A stretch of DNA of 23,668 nt. Source: Bacteroides sp. Its GTDB lineage: Bacteria; Bacteroidota; Bacteroidia; Bacteroidales; Bacteroidaceae. The notes beneath the pieces were generated by a model. The model was not told the origin of the DNA. It did not search any database and was given only the letters and a program-made list of their open reading frames with translations. Of this stretch, positions 17,904 to 23,668 are shown in pieces. The position numbers were made by a program, and so were the translations under genes. The stretch covers positions 1-23,668 of the forward strand of contig JAJPZL010000023.1 in the NCBI GenBank assembly GCA_021204375.1, read 5' to 3'. Within the stretch, counting starts at the first letter, position 1. Each line of letters opens with the position of its first letter.

Positions 17904-20258
17904 TCATCTGTTTCGGATAGTGATCTGATCTACTATCACTCCTTCATCGGATGTAGAAAGAGTAATCGTGTGTTCTCCTGCCTTTGATAAGGTATATTCG
18001 TTGCTTCGGATGGCCTGGTTCCGGAGGACATTCATTTTCCATTCTTCGCTACGTCCTTCTGTACGGTACTCTACCATAAAAATTTCCGAACCATCCACAC
18101 TGATCTCATAACGCAGGTTGCTACTATTTACTGCATGTACCGGTACAAGTGCTACCTCTATTTGTACCTCTCCCGGGGTCTCGGTACGGAAGCTATATAT
18201 AACACTACTTCCCGGTTTCAGGGTAATGGCTTTTCGCTCATATCCTAATCCGTAGCTTACCGGGGTTTTGCCGGTATACTCCTTATACTCTGTACCATTA
18301 AAGACGGCCACCAACTCTTCCGGTTCAGGCATCGGCTCTTCGGATCTGCTCCGGGGTACCGGGTCGAACACCGGGAGCCGGCGGGGCCGGTAATCCATCA
18401 TATAGTTCCATTTGCCATCGGCCAGGGAGTTATATTTTTCTGTCAGGGAGACAATACTGTCATAGGCTGCTTCACTCAGCGTCCAGTCTGTTTCTCCATG
18501 ACGGGCCAATTGGGCATACAGGTGCTTTTTATTCATTTCCGTAGCACCCAATACCGGGTACTCTACTAACTGATACCAGCAGGGATAGTGTTCTTCCGGT
18601 ACGCCGGTTGCTATCTGCCGCACTTTTCCGGCAATGGTTTCATACTGGTCGATCCGTTCCCGGATGTACTCTTTACTCCAGGGAAGGTCGCGCACCACTT
18701 TATAGGCCGGGTCTTGTTCCTCGGTACGGGTATTACCCATGAATTCCGGCTTTCGTATCCAGGCCAGCCGGTAGTATTCATCCATAACCTCTTTCAGGGT
18801 GTCTGCATGCTCTTCTCCGAATTCCCGGGCCAGCCAGTTACGCAAATGTTTATCTAAGCCCTGGTTATTGTCTTCGATGGCTTCTATGTTCCAGGCCATA
18901 TCCATAAAGAGTTCAATGCCGTATTCAGCCGGCTTAATGTCTCCTACATTCAGGATCCACATGTCGCGGGCTCCTTTGTCGTAAGCCATTTTCATCTGGG
19001 TATAGATCAGGGCCGGATGGGTGGTAGAGAGCCACAGGTAGTCGTGTGGACGGCCCCAGTAAGAGATATGATAGTAGATACCGTTCCCCCCCCTCCGGGC
19101 TTGTTCTGCCTCATTGGGGAAATGGCGGATATACCCGTAGTTGTCGTCGCACCACATCAGGATTACATCTTCGGGCACTTCAAGACCCGCATGGTATACA
19201 TCCAGTATCTCTTTATAGGGTATAAATACCTGGGGTACCTGTTCTACATCCGGATTTATATGGCGGGCAAGCAGTTCCCGCTGATCTTTCAGGATATTAG
19301 TAATAGCTGCTTTCTGTTCGTCGATGGTGTTTGCGCCCAGCATTTTACTATCGTGTACTCCGCGGATGCCCAGTGTATAGATATTGTCTGAGTCGGATAA
19401 CTCTTTTACCCGTTCTTCCCAGAATTGAACCATACGCTCCCGGTTGTTCACATAATCATAACTTCCTTCTCCGTCATGTTTCCACTCTCCGTTGGTATTG
19501 CGCATCATGGGTTCACAATGAGAGGTGCCTAAGTAGATACCATATTTGTCGGCTACTTCTTTGTTGCCGGGAGTCAGGTAGAAAGGTACTGAGCATTCGT
19601 GCATAGCCGGCCAGAAGGTATTGGCCCTCAGACGGAGTAAGAGTTCAAAGATACGGGCATGGGTTTCCGGACCGATCTGCCCCGGGATGTCCGAAAGTTC
19701 GTAGTTCTGATAGCTCCAGGGAGTGAGCCCCCAGTCTTCGTCGTTAATAAAGATACCCCGGTGGGCTACTGAGGGGGATTCCAGCAGACGGAAGCCTGCC
19801 GGTATCTCTACTTTGTCCCTTTTAGCGGGTGCAGAGTCGGCCCACCACTCCCAGGGTGAAACGCCCAATAGGCGGGAGATCTCCAGAATGCCATAGGCGG
19901 TACCCCGCTTATCGCTTCCCAGTACGATAAGGATCCCTCCTTTGTTTTGCAGCAGGAAACCCTCTTTTCTTTTTTTCAATTCCCGCAGATCGGAGCCGGT
20001 AACCAGCTGTTCTGCCTGGCTGTTATACCCGATTGTTCCGATATAGATAGTTCCTTCTTTATCGCTGGTCCGGATCGTGTTATTAAAAACCCGCCGGTAG
20101 TCCCGGCTGAACATTTGCAGGGCGGTGTGTACAACTTCCGGTTCTATAGAATTGTACACTATTACGGGTGGTGTATCTTTCTGAAAAATGAAGGGAGTCT
20201 CCTGGCGGCAACTTAACAGGAGCAGGAAGAATAAAAACAGAGAAGTGAGTTTTTTCAT
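17904..20258 (-). CDS. GH115 family glycoside hydrolase (alpha-glucuronidase), lipoprotein
   Basis: A 784-residue secreted enzyme of glycoside hydrolase family 115. Characterised members remove 4-O-methyl-glucuronic acid from internal xylose residues of glucuronoxylan. A lipoprotein signal ends LLLLSC (C17), so it is probably anchored in the periplasm or on the cell surface. Family blocks in order: an N-terminal domain ending PWEWWAD (135-141), GIFINDEDWGLTPW (168-181), WPAMHE (216-221), CDDNYGYIR (370-378) and YHISYWGRPHDYLW (396-409), then a helical region and the C-terminal beta-sandwich (about 650-784). An eight-G tract (minus strand, around 19086-19093) is in frame. It lies 109 bases after an AraC regulator in the same direction, with its own promoter box. 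No SusC/SusD pair is in the window. Confidence 0.92.
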   Translation of the reverse strand: MKKLTSLFLFFLLLLSCRQETPFIFQKDTPPVIVYNSIEPEVVHTALQMFSRDYRRVFNNTIRTSDKEGTIYIGTIGYNSQAEQLVTGSDLRELKKRKEGFLLQNKGGILIVLGSDKRGTAYGILEISRLLGVSPWEWWADSAPAKRDKVEIPAGFRLLESPSVAHRGIFINDEDWGLTPWSYQNYELSDIPGQIGPETHARIFELLLRLRANTFWPAMHECSVPFYLTPGNKEVADKYGIYLGTSHCEPMMRNTNGEWKHDGEGSYDYVNNRERMVQFWEERVKELSDSDNIYTLGIRGVHDSKMLGANTIDEQKAAITNILKDQRELLARHINPDVEQVPQVFIPYKEILDVYHAGLEVPEDVILMWCDDNYGYIRHFPNEAEQARRGGNGIYYHISYWGRPHDYLWLSTTHPALIYTQMKMAYDKGARDMWILNVGDIKPAEYGIELFMDMAWNIEAIEDNNQGLDKHLRNWLAREFGEEHADTLKEVMDEYYRLAWIRKPEFMGNTRTEEQDPAYKVVRDLPWSKEYIRERIDQYETIAGKVRQIATGVPEEHYPCWYQLVEYPVLGATEMNKKHLYAQLARHGETDWTLSEAAYDSIVSLTEKYNSLADGKWNYMMDYRPRRLPVFDPVPRSRSEEPMPEPEELVAVFNGTEYKEYTGKTPVSYGLGYERKAITLKPGSSVIYSFRTETPGEVQIEVALVPVHAVNSSNLRYEISVDGSEIFMVEYRTEGRSEEWKMNVLRNQAIRSNEYTLSKAGEHTITLSTSDEGVIVDQITIRNR

Positions 20259-20292
20259 GGCTTGTGTATAGTATATGCGATCTTGTTTGTGG

Positions 20293-20300
20293 CAAAAATA
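20293..20300 (-). promoter_or_regulatory. -7 promoter box of the GH115 gene
   Basis: Read on the minus strand this is TATTTTTG, a perfect TAnnTTTG box. It predicts a leader of about 28 bases before the ATG at 20258 and means the GH115 gene can be transcribed independently of the upstream araC gene. Confidence 0.5.
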
Positions 20301-20367
20301 GTCTCTTCAGGGTAAATAATTGGTTTATAATTATCCGTAATCCATGTATATCTGTGCAATTTATTAG

Positions 20368-21237
20368 TTATGCGTCCATTTTTTCCCGGTATTCACTCGG
20401 GGTAAGGTTACAGGATCTTTTGAAGAGGCGGTTGAAGTGGGTAATGGACTCGAACCCACATTCGGCGGATATCTGGGAGATAGTCAGGTCGTTAGTGAGC
20501 AGCAGTTTCCGGGCATAGCCGATACGCATCTCTATCACGTATTGTTTAAAGGTTCTTCCGGTCTTCTCTTTAAAATACCTGCAAAAAGCAGTCGGGTTCA
20601 TGGCTGCCAGCGAAGCGATCTCTTCCAGGCTCACCGGGCGGGTATAGTGTTTATTGAGGTAGGAGAGGATCTTCTCGATCTTGGTGTTCCCATGGATACA
20701 CAGGGTATCGTAAAAGTGCGGGGAAGCCAGTAGTTTCCGGGATTTGCTCCGGGCCATTTTTTGTAACAGCAGGAGTAGGCTGGTTAATTGTTCCAGGCTC
20801 GGGAGGAGAGGAATCTCTTCTACCATCTTTACGATCTCCCGGTTGGCCGGCCAGGGAAAACAAATCCCTCTTCCGGACTCTTCCAGCAAGCGCCGGATAG
20901 CGAGGAACTGAGGATAGTGTCCGATGGAATAGTTCATGAACTCTTTTTCGAATTGTACAATGGTACCTTTTACCAGAAAGGAGGTTTCCCGGGTTTTGAA
21001 TACCGGGTCACTGCTCATATAATGGGGAAGTGCCGAACCGAATAAGAAGATATCTCCGGTGTAGTATTTCTCAATGGTATCTCCTACATAACACTGGCCA
21101 AAACTCTCTTTGACAAAAAGAATTTCATACTCGTGGTGGAAATGCCACGGATAAAAAAAGTGTTCATAGTCGTAGAAGCGGGCCTTAATGGGATTACTCT
21201 GGATAATCGACAGCTTCTCATTCATAATGTTTTTCAT
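20368..21237 (-). CDS. AraC family transcriptional regulator with cupin domain
   Basis: A 289-residue regulator. The N-terminal half is a cupin-like ligand-binding domain with WHFHHEYEILFV near residue 30 and a second block around GDIFLFGSALPHYM. The C-terminal hundred residues are a double helix-turn-helix of the AraC/XylS type: VSLEEIASLAAMNPTAFCRYFK, then TISQISAECGFESITHFNRLFK, ending in the family's PSEYREK. Such two-domain proteins usually control carbohydrate genes in response to a sugar. The adjacent GH115 gene in the same direction is the obvious candidate target. I chose the ATG at 21237 (21225 is also possible) because the longer frame from 21267 would begin at the predicted transcription start. 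Confidence 0.92.
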   Translation of the reverse strand: MKNIMNEKLSIIQSNPIKARFYDYEHFFYPWHFHHEYEILFVKESFGQCYVGDTIEKYYTGDIFLFGSALPHYMSSDPVFKTRETSFLVKGTIVQFEKEFMNYSIGHYPQFLAIRRLLEESGRGICFPWPANREIVKMVEEIPLLPSLEQLTSLLLLLQKMARSKSRKLLASPHFYDTLCIHGNTKIEKILSYLNKHYTRPVSLEEIASLAAMNPTAFCRYFKEKTGRTFKQYVIEMRIGYARKLLLTNDLTISQISAECGFESITHFNRLFKRSCNLTPSEYREKMDA

Positions 21238-21274
21238 ACCGGCCGGATGTGAGGAAATTAGTATCAAACAATTG

Positions 21275-21282
21275 CAAAGATA
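21275..21282 (-). promoter_or_regulatory. -7 promoter box of the araC-family gene
   Basis: Read on the minus strand this is TATCTTTG, identical to the box before the cyclophilin run. Transcription from here would start near 21268, about 30 bases before the chosen start codon at 21237. Confidence 0.5.
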
Positions 21283-21330
21283 ATCATATAGTTGGTGAAA
21301 AAAAGCTTAGTCTGGGATTCTTTTTCACCT

Positions 21331-21338
21331 TAATTTTG
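21331..21338 (+). promoter_or_regulatory. -7 promoter box of a candidate small RNA
   Basis: TAATTTTG is a perfect TAnnTTTG box with the same sequence as the gltX box. It lies over 300 bases from the next gene and just upstream of a structured stretch ending in a terminator, so it probably drives a non-coding transcript. Confidence 0.5.
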
Positions 21339-21344
21339 TACTAT

Positions 21345-21530
21345 CGGATCATGTCCGGAACTACAGGCCTGGTATCCACACTTTCCAAAAATAGTATCAG
21401 CCGGAGGGAAGCTCCGGAAAAGCGAACTGCAGGCTGTGAAGCGGGCAGGGAGTTGAAGAGCTGAAGGTTCCGGCAATAGGATTCCGGATATCATCAAAAA
21501 GGAGGTCAATCCGGATCTCCTTTTTGTTTT
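21345..21530 (+). ncRNA. Structured small RNA of about 185 bases, possibly 6S-like
   Basis: The predicted transcript runs from a promoter box to a terminator hairpin and has no convincing ORF. Its two ends pair: GATCATGTCCGGAA (21347-21360) with TTCCGGATATCATC (21482-21495), 13 of 14 positions including one G-U. Inside are ACAG-G-CCTG (21363-21371) pairing with CAGGCTGT (21430-21437) and a perfect hairpin CCGGAG-GGAAG-CTCCGG (21401-21417). The 3' side of the interior (21438-21481) is mostly unpaired. Length, closing stem and open interior resemble 6S RNA, which in Bacteroidales was first described as the Bacteroidales-1 motif, but I cannot confirm membership. Signature sequences of tmRNA, RNase P RNA and SRP RNA are absent. 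Confidence 0.5.
21496..21530 (+). terminator. Rho-independent terminator-like hairpin
   Basis: AAAAAGGAG (21496-21504) pairs with CTCCTTTTT (21517-21525) around a 12-base loop and is followed by GTTTT. No protein gene ends here on the plus strand, so it most likely ends the small RNA transcript just upstream. Confidence 0.75.
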
Positions 21531-21586
21531 CAAGGGAATGGGATGAGCTTTCCTCCCTGTTTTTAGGATAGGTAAATATTCCTTCT

Positions 21587-21594
21587 TATCTTTA
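21587..21594 (+). promoter_or_regulatory. Possible -7 box of the glycosyltransferase gene
   Basis: TATCTTTA differs from TAnnTTTG only in the last base. It lies 53 bases before the ATG at 21647, with a T-rich tract about 22 bases upstream. It is the best candidate in this gap. Confidence 0.35.
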
Positions 21595-21646
21595 TTCCCG
21601 TGTTATCGCTTCAGTGATCCTGAATCGGTTTTAATAGAGTGAACTC

Positions 21647-22702
21647 ATGGGAACCAGGATAGAAATTGAACCTAAAGTCTCTGTTATTATTCCGGTCTAT
21701 AATTCGGAGGAGTTTCTTGTCTCTACGTTAAACTCTGTGATCAGCCAGACACTTTCCGAACTGGAGATCATTTGTATCAATGATTGTAGTACGGATAGAA
21801 GTGCTGAGATACTGAGTGAGTTTGCCTGCAAGGATAAGCGGGTGGTTGTTTATACGAATGCAGAGAATGTGGGGGCTGCCCTATCCCGGAACAAAGGACT
21901 GGAAAGGGCAACCGGAAAGTATGTTACTTTTATGGATAGTGATGATCGCCTTGAACCTGATATGTATGAGGCTCTTTATCGGGAAGCACTCAGGGGCGGT
22001 TATGATGTGGTAAAGTGTGATACGTTTATACATGCGGCAGGGAAGGTCACCACTCCTGTCTATGAGTTGGATCTCACCGGAAAGGAGTTGCGTGATCGGA
22101 TGATAGCTTTGTTGTTGTATCAGTTTGAAGAGGATGATCTCCCCACATGTCTGTGGCTGGGTGGAGTGTGGAACAAACTTTACAGAAGAGCGTTCCTGTG
22201 TGAAATTAATATCTTCTTTTTATCGGAAAGAGAGTTCTCCGGTGAGGATTTTCTGTTTAATCTTTCTGTACTGCTCAAAACCGATAAAATACAGCTCCTT
22301 CGTCAACCTCTTTATCATTACAACTATCATCCGGGATCGCTGGGAGCCTCCTACTTCTGTCAATGTTATCAGAATACGGTGAGAACCTGCAGGCTGGCTG
22401 ATGAGAAGCTGCTGGCCGATGATACATTGCCGGCCTGTGTTACGGAGAGACTTTATTACCGGGTCTGTACCGGTATACCTATCGGGGTTTTAAATGAATT
22501 AAAGCGTAATCCCCGGGGTAAGAAAGAGGCTGTTAAAGAGGTGGTCTCTATTTGTATACATCCTTTTACTCGAAAAGCGATACATAGAGTGGAGATAAAA
22601 CGGATTAAACCGACCTCCGATTCTATGGCCTACAAGGTGCTGGCCCGAACCCTTCTCGGTTTTTTACGGGTCGTGCATCTCTTTGCTACAGATAAAAAAT
22701 AG
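21647..22702 (+). CDS. Family 2 glycosyltransferase
   Basis: A 351-residue GT-A fold glycosyltransferase. The start KVSVIIPVYNSEEFLVSTLNS (from residue 10), ICINDCSTDRS (42-52), the RNKGLERATGKYVTFMDSDD block with the metal-binding DSDD at 97-100, and a C-terminal acceptor region are typical of family 2 enzymes that add sugars to cell-surface glycans. Donor and acceptor cannot be told. No transmembrane segment is evident; the last residues are moderately hydrophobic. It is not part of a visible polysaccharide cluster: the preceding gene is an RNA candidate and the next is a folate-pathway gene 42 bases downstream, so it may be cotranscribed with that gene. Confidence 0.9.
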   Translation: MGTRIEIEPKVSVIIPVYNSEEFLVSTLNSVISQTLSELEIICINDCSTDRSAEILSEFACKDKRVVVYTNAENVGAALSRNKGLERATGKYVTFMDSDDRLEPDMYEALYREALRGGYDVVKCDTFIHAAGKVTTPVYELDLTGKELRDRMIALLLYQFEEDDLPTCLWLGGVWNKLYRRAFLCEINIFFLSEREFSGEDFLFNLSVLLKTDKIQLLRQPLYHYNYHPGSLGASYFCQCYQNTVRTCRLADEKLLADDTLPACVTERLYYRVCTGIPIGVLNELKRNPRGKKEAVKEVVSICIHPFTRKAIHRVEIKRIKPTSDSMAYKVLARTLLGFLRVVHLFATDKK

Positions 22703-22744
22703 GATTTTGTAACCGGCTATATTTATTTTCTATATAACATCCTG

Positions 22745-23668
22745 ATGGGATTTTTCGACGCAGAATTGATAGGAGAAAAGATGAATAAGTGCGGAAAAAA
22801 GGGAATACCTTTTCTGGCAGGAATTAATTTTGAAAGGACCGAAGGTTTTTTTCTGAAGTATCCGTTACAAAACGGAAGTATCCTGTTTCAAGTTCCGGAA
22901 GTTTCCTGTGATTTATCTACCCCGTCCGGCGGGAAAACTTCTGAACTGGAAATCTCTCCTGTTTCTTTGCCGGAATATAGACAAAAATTTGACCGGGTAA
23001 AGAGCGGATTGCTTCGGGGAGATTCCTTTCTGACTAATCTTACTGTTAAAACTCCCGTCAGCACTTCTCTTTCTCTGGAGGATATCTTTTACCTGAGCCG
23101 TGCTCCTTATAAAATTTGTATTCCGGGTATGTTTGTCTGTTTTTCTCCCGAAGCTTTTATACGGATTAATAAAAAAGGGAATATTTCTACTTATCCGATG
23201 AAAGGAACGGTTGATGCTTCTTTACCGGATGCTGAGCAGACTATTCTGAAGGACTTTAAGGAGACTGCCGAACATAGTACAGCGGTAGATCTGTTACGAA
23301 ATGATCTGAGCATGGTAGCTACGGAGGTAGAGGTGAAACGGTTTCGTTATGTAGGCCGTATACGCCGGGAAAAGGGGGAGATCCTTCAGGTGAGTTCTGA
23401 AATATCCGGAAAGCTCCCGGACGATTATCTGTCAAAGCTGGGAGATATAGTGCTCTCTTTACTGCCGGCCGGTTCCGTATCCGGTGCGCCCAAACCGGCA
23501 ACTTTGCAGCTTATCCGGGAGGCTGAGCAGGAGCTCCGTGGATACTATACCGGAGTTTTTTGTTATTTTGACGGAGAAGTATTGGATTCGGCGGTGATGA
23601 TCCGGTTTATAGAGAAACAGGGAGATCGTTTGTTTTATCGTAATGTCGGAGGAATTACTGTCTATAGT
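22745..23668 (+). CDS. pabB: Aminodeoxychorismate synthase component I, 3' end outside window
   Basis: The frame is open from the ATG at 22745 to the last base (308 complete codons) and lacks a stop only because the window ends. It is a chorismate-binding enzyme that makes 4-amino-4-deoxychorismate for folate synthesis. Family motifs in order: PMKGT (151-155; PIKGT in relatives), DLLRNDL (182-188), SGAPKPAT (246-253) and GYYTGV (266-271). The short N-terminal region, lacking the long tryptophan-binding domain of TrpE, favours PabB over anthranilate synthase. A PabA-type glutaminase and a PabC lyase are not in the window; pabC often follows pabB in this phylum, but the sequence here cannot show it. 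It starts 42 bases after the glycosyltransferase stop. Confidence 0.9.
   Translation, partial: MGFFDAELIGEKMNKCGKKGIPFLAGINFERTEGFFLKYPLQNGSILFQVPEVSCDLSTPSGGKTSELEISPVSLPEYRQKFDRVKSGLLRGDSFLTNLTVKTPVSTSLSLEDIFYLSRAPYKICIPGMFVCFSPEAFIRINKKGNISTYPMKGTVDASLPDAEQTILKDFKETAEHSTAVDLLRNDLSMVATEVEVKRFRYVGRIRREKGEILQVSSEISGKLPDDYLSKLGDIVLSLLPAGSVSGAPKPATLQLIREAEQELRGYYTGVFCYFDGEVLDSAVMIRFIEKQGDRLFYRNVGGITVYS

Noticed and set aside
21249..21464. A 71-codon plus-strand frame between araC and the glycosyltransferase
   Set aside because: It begins inside the araC gene, crosses the predicted promoters, has no family-like sequence, and overlaps a structured stretch ending in a terminator.
21345..21530. 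tmRNA, RNase P RNA or SRP RNA identity for the small RNA
   Set aside because: It is too short for tmRNA or RNase P RNA, lacks a tRNA-like end and tag frame, and lacks the SRP GGAAG/GAAGC asymmetric loop arrangement.
22745..23668. Anthranilate synthase component I (trpE)
   Set aside because: The N-terminal region before PMKGT is much shorter than in TrpE, and no trp genes are nearby.

Overview
The window looks like chromosomal DNA from a member of the Bacteroidales (phylum Bacteroidota). Four features point there. Most genes are preceded by a TAnnTTTG -7 box and lack a strong Shine-Dalgarno site. A lipid-anchored TamA variant (TamL) is paired with TamB. There is a long membrane-bound hybrid histidine kinase ending in an Hpt domain, and several predicted lipoproteins are present. 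The genus cannot be settled from the sequence alone.

Layout. Positions 1-2832 (+): gltX (glutamyl-tRNA synthetase) and waaA (Kdo transferase), 7 bases apart. Positions 9292-2837 (-): a tightly packed five-gene run in the order cyclophilin-type lipoprotein, M16 peptidase, MATE transporter, hybrid histidine kinase, gamma-class carbonic anhydrase-like protein; junctions range from a 7-base overlap to a 22-base gap. The kinase is broken by two one-base frameshifts; restoring them gives a full 825-residue kinase. Positions 9525-16325 (+): tamB and tamL, divergent from the cyclophilin run across a 232-base region that holds a long inverted repeat.

Positions 16358-17874 are the most unusual part. 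Two 120-base units in inverted orientation (about 82% identical, no gaps) lie just past the stops of tamL and the GH115 gene. They enclose a gene-poor stretch with short repeats and hairpins, a 23-codon remnant resembling the start of a Bacteroidota tyrosine integrase, and a YdeI/OmdA-family gene. This looks like an eroded mobile or invertible segment.

Positions 21237-17904 (-): an AraC-family regulator followed by a secreted GH115 alpha-glucuronidase lipoprotein, suggesting use of glucuronoxylan-type plant material. Between araC and the next gene, 21331-21530 (+) has a promoter box, a 14-position closing stem and a terminator hairpin, and no convincing ORF. This reads as a structured small RNA of about 185 bases, possibly 6S-like. 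The window ends with a family 2 glycosyltransferase (21647-22702) and the first 308 codons of a pabB-type chorismate-using synthase running off the edge.

The genes are mainly envelope and housekeeping functions: lipid A-core assembly (waaA), outer-membrane protein assembly (tamB, tamL), and periplasmic folding and proteolysis (cyclophilin, M16). No tRNA, rRNA or CRISPR array was seen.
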